This document shows positions 50,875 through 59,900 of a stretch of 61,195 bases of DNA, piece by piece. Location: the NCBI GenBank assembly GCA_019745505.1, contig JAIETE010000092.1:1-61195 (forward strand), given 5' to 3'. Below the pieces are notes generated by a model that was not told the origin of the DNA, ran no database searches, and worked only from the letters and a program-made list of their open reading frames with translations. A program made the position numbers and the translations under genes. This DNA is from Candidatus Obscuribacterales bacterium. GTDB lineage: Bacteria > Cyanobacteriota > Vampirovibrionia > Obscuribacterales > Obscuribacteraceae. Position 1 is the first letter of the stretch. Each line of letters starts with the position of its first letter.

Positions 50875-51732
50875 TTGCCGAACAACCAACCTTCGAAGAC
50901 ACCTCTCAAATCGCCGAAAGTCGCCGTTATTGGTACGGCTTCCCTGGACACCATTCACTCCGAAGTGAATGGCGAACGCACGACACTGCACACAATTGGC
51001 GGGTCGGGACTGTACACGGCGCTGGCATCGAATGCGTCGGGTGGCCGCGTGACTTTCTTTGCTCCGATGCCGGAAAGCTTTTCGGACCTTTTCTTGCGCG
51101 TTTCTAAAATGCTCACCTGGACGGGTCCTGAGGCGCCGGAGTCGGACCTGCCTCGCCTGGAAATCATCCATCATGGAGACGGACGCGCCACGCTCCTGAA
51201 TGCTGAATGGGGAGCGGAGTCATCCCTTACAGCGGAGGATTTGACGGAGCCGCTCGATGATTTCGATGTCGTGCATATAGCAGCGCTCAGTTCGGCAGTC
51301 AAACAGAGAGATTTCCTTGAGCGAGTGCGCTCATTGGGAGCAAGAACAGTCTCGTGCGGAACTTACTATCGACTGGTGAAGACAGCACCGGATGTAGTGC
51401 GCGAATTAGTTCGAAATTGCGACTATTTTTTCATGAACCTCAACGAATTCCAGACTCTATACGAAGGAAGACCGCCTGAAGGTGCTTATCGCAAGGCCCT
51501 TTTCGTAACGGAAAACAAAGGTGGATGCTCGATCTACAGCCAGGGCGAGGCTTGGAAATTGCCGACCGAGGCAGTTCAAGAAGTCGATCCGACCGGCGCC
51601 GGTGATACTTTCTGTGGTGCTACTTTTACGGCAATGGCAGCAGGTCTAGACGCAACCGACGCGGCCTTGGAAGGTATGTTGCTGGCTTCAATTTGCGTGA
51701 AGTCACCAGGACCTCAATTCATGATCGGTTAA
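50875..51732 (+). CDS. PfkB-family carbohydrate/nucleoside kinase
   Basis: A 285-residue ribokinase-like protein. The C-terminal PfkB signature DPTGAGDTFCGA (about 238-249) holds the anion hole and catalytic base D245. The N-terminal part AVIGTASLDTIHSE with TIGGSGLYTALAS is the usual substrate-binding start. The substrate could be a sugar, nucleoside or vitamin precursor. The TTG start at 50875 has GGTGAG upstream; a GTG at 50862 is out of frame. It stands alone. Confidence 0.85.
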   Translation: MPNNQPSKTPLKSPKVAVIGTASLDTIHSEVNGERTTLHTIGGSGLYTALASNASGGRVTFFAPMPESFSDLFLRVSKMLTWTGPEAPESDLPRLEIIHHGDGRATLLNAEWGAESSLTAEDLTEPLDDFDVVHIAALSSAVKQRDFLERVRSLGARTVSCGTYYRLVKTAPDVVRELVRNCDYFFMNLNEFQTLYEGRPPEGAYRKALFVTENKGGCSIYSQGEAWKLPTEAVQEVDPTGAGDTFCGATFTAMAAGLDATDAALEGMLLASICVKSPGPQFMIG

Positions 51733-51796
51733 TCTGCCGGCAAAAAATCAGGGTCGGTTTCGTTCACGGTCTCTTCACACCCGATTTGTTATTGTC

Positions 51797-51991
51797 TTGG
51801 CATGGACCTCAACTTCCCCGTGTAAATCAAAAGAGAAGCGCCAGAGCGCTGAGCAGGACATTCTGCCTGCCGGCCGACTGCAAGCCGATTTGCAAACGGC
51901 TTACGCTTTGACAGGACCAAAAAATGTAGCAAGGGACACACTGCGTCGGGCTTCGGCTCGGCGCCGTGGCTATTTTCAGCAATTGAGCTAG
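51797..51991 (+). CDS. Possible small basic protein (start unclear)
   Basis: A 64-codon frame without a good ribosome-binding site. Its second half (LTGPKNVARDTLRRASARRRGYFQQLS) has coding-like character. An ATG at 51800 in another frame runs only seven codons (MDLNFPV), so a frameshift or a remnant is conceivable. The stop overlaps the end of the convergent LOG gene. Weak call. Confidence 0.25.
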   Translation: MAWTSTSPCKSKEKRQSAEQDILPAGRLQADLQTAYALTGPKNVARDTLRRASARRRGYFQQLS

Positions 51992-52569
51992 ATTTGCCGC
52001 GTTGAGGCCCATTTTTCCTGGGCGACAGGTTGGAAATTGGTGAGCAATTCCACTAATTCTTCGGCTTCGTCGGAAACGATGACCATCTCGCGATGCCGCT
52101 GAGGAATAAAGCCCTGCTCGACTTGATAGTCGATGAACTCAATGAGCTTATCGAAAAAACCGGCAATATTGAAAAGTCCGAACGGCTTCTTGTGAATCCC
52201 CAATTGAGCCCAGGTAATTACCTCGAACAGCTCTTCCAGTGTGCCGAATCCGCCGGGCATGGCAATGAAACCATCGGAAAGATCGCTCATTTGAGCCTTT
52301 CTCTCATGCATGGTTTGAACAACCTTGAGCTCTGTCAGCCCCTGATGGGCTACTTCCTTATCAGCCAGGCAACGCGGAATAATGCCAATTGCTTTGGCGC
52401 CCGCAGACATTGCAGCATCCGCAACGATGCCCATCAACCCGACATGCCCGCCGCCGTATACCAGGTCGATATTCTGCTTTGCCAGGACCAGACCGAGTTC
52501 GCGCGCACCAACGGCATATTCATGCTTTATTCCTGACGATGATCCGCAAAACACACAGATTCTCTTCAT
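51988..52569 (-). CDS. LOG-family (TIGR00730) nucleotide phosphoribohydrolase
   Basis: A 193-residue Rossmann-fold protein with the LOG signature PGGFGTLEE at 105-113 and upstream YGGGHVGLMG. LOG proteins release the base from nucleoside 5'-monophosphates (cytokinin activation in some organisms, purine nucleotide turnover in bacteria). The length matches the family. ATG 52569 is the natural start. Monocistronic. Confidence 0.92.
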   Translation of the reverse strand: MKRICVFCGSSSGIKHEYAVGARELGLVLAKQNIDLVYGGGHVGLMGIVADAAMSAGAKAIGIIPRCLADKEVAHQGLTELKVVQTMHERKAQMSDLSDGFIAMPGGFGTLEELFEVITWAQLGIHKKPFGLFNIAGFFDKLIEFIDYQVEQGFIPQRHREMVIVSDEAEELVELLTNFQPVAQEKWASTRQI

Positions 52570-52847
52570 CCGCTCTAGCCCCTACACCCCTTGCCTATTT
52601 GTCGACAGGGTTATCTCGAATTGGTCCTACCATTGAATTTTATCAACCGGATACCCCAAAAGGACCACCGGCAGCCCAAATTGAAACCCTTTGAAAGGAA
52701 TCTGACAGATTGCTGGCGTGGGGTTGCAAGAATTTCAAAAGTTTGCGACGAAAATGCTCCAAAACCGCTCCCTCTCATGATCCGAAGCCTAGAAGATGCT
52801 ATCAATGCTATCCACATAATCTCGATTAGACGGCACGGAGGTCGAAA

Positions 52848-53891
52848 ATGGTTACGGCGACTACAAAGACAAACATCGAACACGCAGCCTTTGAGTTGCC
52901 CACATTTTCAATTGACGCCATCAGAGCAGCAAAGAGGGTGACCCCGGCTCTCGGTCCGACCGACGTCCTTGTCAGGATGAGAGCGGCATCGCTCAACTAC
53001 AGAGACATTCTGGTTGCCCTCGGTGTATACAACAAAGGCATACCGCTGCCCAGAATTCCGCTTTCAGACGGCGCCGGAGAAATCGTCGAAATAGGGTCTT
53101 CGGTCACCCGCTTTAAAGTCGGCGATCGCGTGTCGGCGAACTTTTTTGCCGACTGGTTGGCTGGTCCGATCAATGCAACCGTAAAGTCCTCCGATCTTGG
53201 TGGCACCAAAGATGGTGTCTTACGCGAATATGCTGTTTTCAACGAGAGATCGGTTGTTCGCATTCCCGAGCACCTGAGCTTCGAAGAGGCGGCAACTCTT
53301 CCTTGTGCAGCTCTGACTGCCTGGAACGGTTTGATTGAAAACGGCGGATTGCGCGCGGGTGAAACCGTTCTTGTAATGGGCACGGGCGGTGTTTCGATTT
53401 TCGCTCTTCAAATTGCCATCATGAGCGGCGCAGAAGTGATTGCCACAACAAGCAGCGATGAGAAAATGAAGCGCCTGCAAAAAATGGGCGCTTCTCATGT
53501 CATCAATTACAAGAAAACCCCTGACTGGGAGAAGGAAGTTGTCAAATACACTTGCGGTCGAGGCGTAGACCACGTCGTCGAAATCGGCGGCGCAGGAACA
53601 TTGGCTAAATCGGCAGTATCCGTCAAAGTGGGTGGACACATCAGCTTGATCGGTGTACTTGCCGATGCCAAACAAAAGTCCGATTTTGAAATTTCACTGC
53701 TCATGAAAGCAGTAAAACTGCAGGGCGTTTTCGTCGGCTCGGTCGAGATGTACGAGCGCATGAATGCGGCAATTGCCCTGCATAAACTGAAGCCGGTTAT
53801 CGACAAATCCTTCAAAGCGACGCAAATCATCGAAGCATTGAAGTATCAGCAAAGCGGCGCACATTTCGGCAAGATCGTAGTTACGATTTAG
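52848..53891 (+). CDS. Zinc-free medium-chain dehydrogenase/reductase (quinone oxidoreductase-like)
   Basis: A 347-residue MDR protein. GGAGGT precedes the ATG. The catalytic-zinc Cys/His ligands of alcohol dehydrogenases are absent (SLNYRDILV in place of a CHxD motif), which points to the quinone oxidoreductase/enoyl reductase branch. The NAD(P)-binding motif is VMGTGGVSIFALQIA (about 173-187). It reduces an unknown quinone, enone or acyl substrate. Alone on the plus strand. Confidence 0.88.
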   Translation: MVTATTKTNIEHAAFELPTFSIDAIRAAKRVTPALGPTDVLVRMRAASLNYRDILVALGVYNKGIPLPRIPLSDGAGEIVEIGSSVTRFKVGDRVSANFFADWLAGPINATVKSSDLGGTKDGVLREYAVFNERSVVRIPEHLSFEEAATLPCAALTAWNGLIENGGLRAGETVLVMGTGGVSIFALQIAIMSGAEVIATTSSDEKMKRLQKMGASHVINYKKTPDWEKEVVKYTCGRGVDHVVEIGGAGTLAKSAVSVKVGGHISLIGVLADAKQKSDFEISLLMKAVKLQGVFVGSVEMYERMNAAIALHKLKPVIDKSFKATQIIEALKYQQSGAHFGKIVVTI

Positions 53892-53894
53892 CTC

Positions 53895-54878
53895 CTATCT
53901 ATTTAGATAGCTGATTGAAATTTCGGGGTTGCCTTGAGCGGTGGCTCCGCCGGCGACCACCGTAATTTTGGCGTTGCCGGCAGGCATATTTGGAACAATC
54001 GCATTTATCAATTGCGAATTGGACGAAACGACTGGCGCTGGATAACGTCCGATATAAACTCGATTTTCCTGCGGTGTGGTTGAAAAGCCGCTGCCTCTTA
54101 TGGAAATAGTCTGACCGGGCAAGAGTCTTATGGGATTGACCGACGACACTTTCGGCGACGGCAACACTTCCATCTGCAAGACATTGCTCCGCATAGACTG
54201 AATGCCGACATAGAGAGGAAATTGTCCTTCCGGCATATTAGGCGGCACATAAACTTGCAGCATGTGACCGTTCGATTCGATTACTTGCAATTGGGCAGGC
54301 CCAAGCATCACTATATTTTCGGAAGGGCGAACGCTGAACCCCATACCGGCGAGGACGAGCTGTGCTCCAGCCATAGTCACGCGCGGGTTCAGTTTTGAAA
54401 GCTGCGGTGCGCCGATCGAACGCAATTCCCAATAGAATTGCGCTCCTTGCCTGCCCACTCCTTCAATATGAATTCGATTGCGCCCCGGCGCCAATTGCGA
54501 TGTCATATCCACATACATCTGCGCGTTATTGAGAAATGAATTCTCGTCACAGAGCATGCGCCCCAGTTCTTGCGCTCCCGCCTGCAAATTGGTGTCACTG
54601 CCGCCATTTTGCAGGAACATCCGCACCCAACTGAAGCCGGAAGAATTTACCGAACCATTTGTCAAAACGAGGGCCAGAGGTTTGTTCGAATACTCGCGCG
54701 GCAATTCGATCGCATCATCGAACGACTGAATGGAAGCGCCTCCATTCGCCGTATACGGACCTCCCGACGATATCACCACGCGGGGCAACTTCTTCAAGTC
54801 TTGCGCGTCGGCTGAAACGCCGGGAGTCGTAAACGAACAGATTAGGCTAAACAGGATAGCGAGGAATTTTTTCCCCAC
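53895..54878 (-). CDS. Exported IPT/TIG-domain protein
   Basis: A 327-residue protein from GTG 54878 with a signal peptide (FLAILFSLICSFTTPGVSA). The C-terminal half contains two IPT/TIG Ig-like repeats (LNPRVTMAGAQLVLAGMGFS... and VNPIRLLPGQTISIRGSGFS...), each with a GxGF-type turn. The N-terminal half is a unique beta-rich domain. It is nine bases downstream of the coiled-coil gene, in the same unit. An envelope adhesion or structural role is likely. Confidence 0.82.
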   Translation of the reverse strand: MGKKFLAILFSLICSFTTPGVSADAQDLKKLPRVVISSGGPYTANGGASIQSFDDAIELPREYSNKPLALVLTNGSVNSSGFSWVRMFLQNGGSDTNLQAGAQELGRMLCDENSFLNNAQMYVDMTSQLAPGRNRIHIEGVGRQGAQFYWELRSIGAPQLSKLNPRVTMAGAQLVLAGMGFSVRPSENIVMLGPAQLQVIESNGHMLQVYVPPNMPEGQFPLYVGIQSMRSNVLQMEVLPSPKVSSVNPIRLLPGQTISIRGSGFSTTPQENRVYIGRYPAPVVSSNSQLINAIVPNMPAGNAKITVVAGGATAQGNPEISISYLNR

Positions 54879-54887
54879 GTCTAATTC

Positions 54888-55532
54888 CTAATACCCGCCG
54901 AACAGTTGTTGTCCGCCGTTGAATCCCATGCCGCCCATGTTGTAGTTGGCGCCACCACCACGCGGCGGGTACCACGAAGCTGCACCCATTTCGGTTTGCA
55001 TCTCGTTGAAATAATTCATCGACATTTGCTGACGGAATTTTGTATCAGAACGAGCATCATTGGCGGCTTCTCTGACTGCACCGATATCGTTGCTCATGTT
55101 AGCCATAGTAGTTTGCTGCGTTTGCTCCAATCGGGCAATTCTTGCTTGCAAGCTGCGGATGATTTGCAAATCGCGAGCGCGCTGGGCTTGGTCGGCTTGC
55201 AGCCATCTGCGCAAAGTTTGAACTTGCGAATCAGCGTCTGCTTTTTTCGCGCCTTTGAGTTTTTCAACCTCAGCAATTCTTTTTTCAGCATACAGACGAT
55301 ATTGCTGATTCTTCGAAGCGTCCATATTCGCAACATTCTCAGCGCTCTGCTCTTGCATTTCGAGGTCTCTCAATTGGGCCTCGTTGAGGCGGAGCATATC
55401 GCCGTCATCGCTGAAAGCGGCTTGATCTGCCTGGGTTTCGCCTTGAGCATAAGCGGACAACATCATCGCGCAGCTGCTTGCCAGTGCCAAAGAGAAGCTG
55501 GTTGCCAGCAATTTTGTAAAAGAGAAGCGCAT
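54888..55532 (-). CDS. Exported coiled-coil protein
   Basis: A 214-residue protein with AAGGAG before the ATG and a signal peptide (LLATSFSLALASSCAMMLSAYA). The middle (about 40-170) is heptad-rich coiled coil with Glu/Arg/Gln/Ala (RLNEAQLRDLEMQEQSAEN, IIRSLQARIARLEQTQQT). A Gly/Asn/Phe-rich C-terminus follows (NYNMGGMGFNGGQQLFGGY). It is upstream partner of the IPT/TIG gene. Periplasmic or surface location inferred. Confidence 0.8.
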   Translation of the reverse strand: MRFSFTKLLATSFSLALASSCAMMLSAYAQGETQADQAAFSDDGDMLRLNEAQLRDLEMQEQSAENVANMDASKNQQYRLYAEKRIAEVEKLKGAKKADADSQVQTLRRWLQADQAQRARDLQIIRSLQARIARLEQTQQTTMANMSNDIGAVREAANDARSDTKFRQQMSMNYFNEMQTEMGAASWYPPRGGGANYNMGGMGFNGGQQLFGGY

Positions 55533-55784
55533 ACTAAATACTCCTTGAATCTCGGCGTTTAATCTTCTTGCCGCCTACGGTGTCACATTATCCCATTTGT
55601 GCGGCGTCTTCTGTATTTCCGGCTTGGTCTTTCTTGTCATTTCAGTATTAACTCTCGGTCTGAGGGATTCGTGAGGACTCGAAAACGCCACCTGACAAGG
55701 GAATATAGCCGCAAAGCTCCAAAGCTGGTACTCTTTACGGCCAGATAAGCTATTGTGTCGGTCAATTTTCAAGGTGCAGTCTCT

Positions 55785-56390
55785 ATGACACTCAACCATA
55801 AACTTGCTTCTTTACTCCTTGCCGTTTCCCTCGGTGCTGCCGCGGTCGCGATGCCGGCCCAAGCCGAGAACGCTCCCAGCGTCCCGCTCTCCATGGAAGA
55901 AATCCAGGCTAAGCGCAAGGAAGCCCGCGAAACTCTCATGGTCCCATCGCTCGAGGGCATCAGAGGCATCGCCTATCGCGTCGTCGGCTTTAAGAATTTC
56001 GAACCGCTGGAAAGCGAACTGGGCGGCATCCTAAAAGAAACCGGCGTACCGCTTTTTGTCGCCACGAAACTGAAGCCAGGCGACGCTCCTGTGGATGCCA
56101 TTCTGCAAATCACCTTCTACAAAACGGCCAGTCACACTATCGCCGAACTCTCGGTGAGACAGTGGGTGAGCCTTTTGCGCGATCCCAAGTCAAAAGTGCA
56201 GGCCGTCACCTACAGCGACAAAGTCTTCCTGACGGCTCATGAGCCCAAGGAAGCCGTAACCAAATTGGGTCAAGACTTCACTCGCGACTTCCTCAAAGCA
56301 AATTCCGGCAAGCCTGCCGCAAAAGCCGGCAAGGAAGACAAGCGTGAAGCTTCGGACAGCAAAAAGGCAAAGAAGAGCGCCAAGAAATAA
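55785..56390 (+). CDS. Exported hypothetical protein with Lys-rich tail
   Basis: A 201-residue protein from ATG 55785 (AAGGTG upstream). It has a signal peptide (LASLLLAVSLGAAAVAMPAQA), a ~150-residue alpha/beta domain (IRGIAYRVVGFKNFEPLESEL, VDAILQITFYKTASHTIAEL) and a Lys/Ala/Ser-rich tail. No family recognised. Terminator at 56441-56479. Confidence 0.72.
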   Translation: MTLNHKLASLLLAVSLGAAAVAMPAQAENAPSVPLSMEEIQAKRKEARETLMVPSLEGIRGIAYRVVGFKNFEPLESELGGILKETGVPLFVATKLKPGDAPVDAILQITFYKTASHTIAELSVRQWVSLLRDPKSKVQAVTYSDKVFLTAHEPKEAVTKLGQDFTRDFLKANSGKPAAKAGKEDKREASDSKKAKKSAKK

Positions 56391-56440
56391 GCGATCTTTT
56401 CAAGCGACAAAGAGCCTGGGAGCTCGAAATAGTCAATCAG

Positions 56441-56479
56441 CATTGGGTGGGCCTTAGAGCGTTCACCCAATGTTCTTTT
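56441..56479 (+). terminator. Intrinsic terminator
   Basis: CATTGGGTG (56441-56449) pairs perfectly with CACCCAATG (56464-56472) and is followed by TTCTTTT. It ends the preceding gene and precedes the Att-like operon. Confidence 0.75.
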
Positions 56480-56528
56480 CTACTTAATACAATTAAAACT
56501 GGCAATTAATAGAAGTCGAAAAAACAAA

Positions 56529-57269
56529 ATGCCGGAATCCAAGATCTTGATTTCACTGGACAAAGTATCGAAGTGCTACAGAGCGCACAACATTGACGCG
56601 GTGAAGAACGTGTCGATTGACATCCAAGCAGGCGAGTTCGTAGCAATAATGGGTCCCAGCGGCTGCGGCAAAAGCACTTTGCTCAACCTGATCGGCGCAA
56701 TCGATCGCCCGGACTCAGGTTCGATTGTTTTGGACGGGCAAGTCTTGAACCAGCTGGAAGATGAAGCTTTGACGCGCGTTCGTGGAGAGAAAATCGGATT
56801 TGTTTTTCAAGCGTTCAATCTTTTGCCGACCTTTTCAGTCCTGGAAAATATCATGGTGCCGATCGAGCTCAACAAGAACAAAGCTCCATCTGCCGAAAAA
56901 CGTGCAAAAGAACTTTTGCAAAGAGTCGGGCTGGAGAATAGAGCACATTTTTTTCCCGCTCAATTATCAGGCGGCGAGATGCAGAGAGTGGCCATCGCTC
57001 GGGCCCTGATTCACGAGCCGAGGCTTCTTGTGGCAGACGAGCCGACCGGCAATTTAGACACTCACAACGGCGAAAACATTCTGCAACTGATAAAGGAATT
57101 CAACCGCGATTTCAAGCTAGCGATCATCATGGCCACGCACAGCAAGGAGGCCAGCCAGACTGCCGATCGCTTGCTGCAAATGCGCGACGGAACACTGGTG
57201 CTCGACACGGCAGAAAATACGCGCAACAGCGCTTTGCAAACGCCGGCGCCCTCGAATAAGAGCATTTAG
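56529..57269 (+). CDS. ABC transporter ATPase (LolD/AttE type)
   Basis: A 246-residue ABC ATPase: Walker A MGPSGCGKST (41-50), Q-loop VFQAFNLLP, signature LSGGEMQRVAIA, Walker B LLVADEPTGNLD. The LolD/MacB subfamily powers FtsX-type permeases. It is the first gene of a three-gene operon with a long permease and an AttH/CrtC protein, matching AttEFGH-type loci. The permease start lies two bases beyond its stop. Confidence 0.93.
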   Translation: MPESKILISLDKVSKCYRAHNIDAVKNVSIDIQAGEFVAIMGPSGCGKSTLLNLIGAIDRPDSGSIVLDGQVLNQLEDEALTRVRGEKIGFVFQAFNLLPTFSVLENIMVPIELNKNKAPSAEKRAKELLQRVGLENRAHFFPAQLSGGEMQRVAIARALIHEPRLLVADEPTGNLDTHNGENILQLIKEFNRDFKLAIIMATHSKEASQTADRLLQMRDGTLVLDTAENTRNSALQTPAPSNKSI

Positions 57270-57271
57270 TG

Positions 57272-59899
57272 ATGTCCATCTTGCGCCTCTTCTATCCGTT
57301 CGTCATCAGAGATTTGCTCTCCAGTTGGCGGCGCACCGCCATTACCGTCACAGGCATCGCGCTGGGTGTTTGTGTTTTTCTTGCGATCAGCCTGGCAAAC
57401 GAAACGGCACTGAGTGAATTCAAAGAAACAGTAGATCTGGTTTCGGGAAAGGCCAATCTGGAAATTCGTCCGGCAGCCGGAAACTACATCGACCACTCGA
57501 TACTCTCGACGCTTGCACCGCTAGGTCGAGAAGGCGTAGTTTACACGCCTCTGCTGCAGGCACATGCAGTTGCAGTCGGCGGCAAGAATCCGCTGGTCCA
57601 AATCAACGGCATCGACACTCTGGCACCGACAGAATTTGTGCAAACCAAAACAGATAATTCGGACCAAGAAGAATCAGCCGCATCCAAGGACGCTCGCCTG
57701 TCGACGAAGAGCGATCAGGAAAGGAGTGCTTCTAAAACATCACTTCTCGAATTCGGCACGGCACTGATAGGTGAGAAATTAGCAGAAGACTTGAAACTGG
57801 GCAAAGGCAGCGAGCTCGCTTTGTCCGTAAATGACAAGATAGTAAAACTCAATGTCATCGGAGTGCTCAAATCTAAAGGTCTCGGCAAATCATTCAACGG
57901 ACAAGTCGTGGTTGTCGATATGGAAACCGCGCAAGACCTGCTGGATCTTCCTGGAAAAATAACCCAAGTCGAACTGATTGTTCCGGAAGGCGTTTACCAG
58001 GCTGTTCAAGAACATCTGTCCAGTAACATCTTGCAGCCGGTGACTGTAGACACGCCTTCCGCTCGGGCGCGAACGGTCGAGAAAATGACGCGTTCATTTC
58101 AATACAACCTGACGGCACTTGCCTTCATCGCACTTATTGTAGGCATGTTCCTCATTTACAACACGATGACGATTTCGATTGTTCGGCGTCGAGAAGAAAT
58201 TGGAATATTGAGAACTCTCGGCGCAAACAAATTGAAAATCGCCGGTCTTTTCTTTGCAGAAGCACTGTTCTTCGGCATGGCCGGTTCGCTCCTCGGCGTG
58301 GTCGCCGGCGTCGTCTTATCCGACAGCGCGCTTACAGCAATTGCAGGAACTATTGAACATTTCTATTTCAGCCATCCTCTCGGCTCCACGACAATCGATC
58401 CAGTGACTCTGCTCAAAGCATTCGCCATTGGCGTTGCGCTGACAATCATTGCATCGATTCCTCCCATTCTCGAGGCGACCTCTGTCGCTCCGGCTGAAGC
58501 TGCACGCAAGGGCTCATACGAATCCAGAATAGTTCATTCAACCAGGGGGCTCTTCCTGGCCGGAATCGTCATATACGTGCTTGGCGCAATTGCCACACTC
58601 GGCAAACCGATTGCAGGATTCCCCTTCTTCGGATACGCGGCGGCATTCGCAGCCATCATCGGCACCGCTCTCACCACACCGTTCGCTCTTAACCTGGCAT
58701 TCACCGCCGTCAACAAGAGCAAGTCGATTAAATCGCTGCTCGGGGTTGAAGGCACAATTTCATTGCGCGCACTCGGTGGTGCCCCCGGCAGGACAGCAGT
58801 GGCCGTAGCCAGCTTGATGGTCGGAATTTCCATGATGATCAGCCTGGCCATTATGATTTCAAGTTTCCGCAGCACGGTAGTGGCATGGGTCGAGCAAACT
58901 CTCAAGGCGGATCTGTACATTCAATCTCAATCTCGAGCCGAAGGAAATCGAGAAGGCAAAATTGACTCGAAAACCGCCGATTTAATAAGAGGAGTCCCAG
59001 GTGTTGCAGCAGTAGACGGGTTTGTGGAGCACCGCACCATGGTGAATGGAGAACCGGTGTTGATTGGTGCCGGTGAATTTGATGTCTTGAAAAAATACGG
59101 ACGTCTCAGGCTGGTGAACGGAGAGAAAGGCAGCGCGCTCAAAGAAGCAATGGACTCGAATGACTGTGTAATTTCAGAAACTTTCTCAGTCAGACGCGGC
59201 ATCAGCACCGGTGACACAATCGAAATTCCGACACTGCAAGGACTGCTGCCGCTGAAGGTGGCAGGGATTTACTACGACTACTCGAGCGATCTGGGTTATA
59301 TAATTATCGACCGCAAGCAGTACTTGAAGAATTTCAGTGATACGAAACTGACAAGCATTGCTGTCTTTCTTGCCCCTGGAGCAGACGCTGAATCTGTCAG
59401 AAATGATTGCATCGCGAAGCTGAAGGGCACTTCGCTCGTACTCATTCGCAACAATCAAGAGTTGAGAACCGAGGCCATGCGCGTATTCGACAGAACATTT
59501 TCGGTCACTTACGCACTGCACACGATAGCCATAGCAGTGGCATTGCTCTCAGTCATGAATGCGCTGCTTGCACTCACCCATGAATCCAGGCGTGAATTTG
59601 CCATTCTTAGATATCTTGGTGCAACGCGCGCGCAGTTAAGGAAAGTCGTCCTTTCGCAAGCGGTAATTCTCGGCGCTTGCGGCAGCATCGCCGGCATCGG
59701 CGTTGGTTATGTCTTGTCGCTTCTTCTGGTCAACGTGATCAACAGGCAATCGTTTGGATGGACAATTCAAATGATGATACCTTGGGATTTTATACTGCAG
59801 TCCTGCGGGCTGGTTATTATTGCGGCCCTGGCCGCCGGAATACTGCCGGCAAATGAAGCCGGCCGAACAAAAGCAGCAGAATTTGTACGAAGTGAGTAG
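57272..59899 (+). CDS. FtsX-type ABC permease (AttFG-like, two FtsX domains)
   Basis: An 875-residue permease from ATG 57272 (a GTG at 57269 overlaps the ATPase stop). An N-terminal membrane segment (TAITVTGIALGVCVFLAIS) and a large periplasmic domain are followed by a first FtsX core (RRREEIGILRTLGANKLKIA, near 300), two more membrane helices, a second periplasmic domain, and a second FtsX core (ESRREFAILRYLGATRAQLRK, near 775). AttF and AttG are merged as one chain. The role is inferred to be envelope lipid or lipoprotein handling. Confidence 0.9.
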   Translation: MSILRLFYPFVIRDLLSSWRRTAITVTGIALGVCVFLAISLANETALSEFKETVDLVSGKANLEIRPAAGNYIDHSILSTLAPLGREGVVYTPLLQAHAVAVGGKNPLVQINGIDTLAPTEFVQTKTDNSDQEESAASKDARLSTKSDQERSASKTSLLEFGTALIGEKLAEDLKLGKGSELALSVNDKIVKLNVIGVLKSKGLGKSFNGQVVVVDMETAQDLLDLPGKITQVELIVPEGVYQAVQEHLSSNILQPVTVDTPSARARTVEKMTRSFQYNLTALAFIALIVGMFLIYNTMTISIVRRREEIGILRTLGANKLKIAGLFFAEALFFGMAGSLLGVVAGVVLSDSALTAIAGTIEHFYFSHPLGSTTIDPVTLLKAFAIGVALTIIASIPPILEATSVAPAEAARKGSYESRIVHSTRGLFLAGIVIYVLGAIATLGKPIAGFPFFGYAAAFAAIIGTALTTPFALNLAFTAVNKSKSIKSLLGVEGTISLRALGGAPGRTAVAVASLMVGISMMISLAIMISSFRSTVVAWVEQTLKADLYIQSQSRAEGNREGKIDSKTADLIRGVPGVAAVDGFVEHRTMVNGEPVLIGAGEFDVLKKYGRLRLVNGEKGSALKEAMDSNDCVISETFSVRRGISTGDTIEIPTLQGLLPLKVAGIYYDYSSDLGYIIIDRKQYLKNFSDTKLTSIAVFLAPGADAESVRNDCIAKLKGTSLVLIRNNQELRTEAMRVFDRTFSVTYALHTIAIAVALLSVMNALLALTHESRREFAILRYLGATRAQLRKVVLSQAVILGACGSIAGIGVGYVLSLLLVNVINRQSFGWTIQMMIPWDFILQSCGLVIIAALAAGILPANEAGRTKAAEFVRSE

Positions 59900-59900
59900 G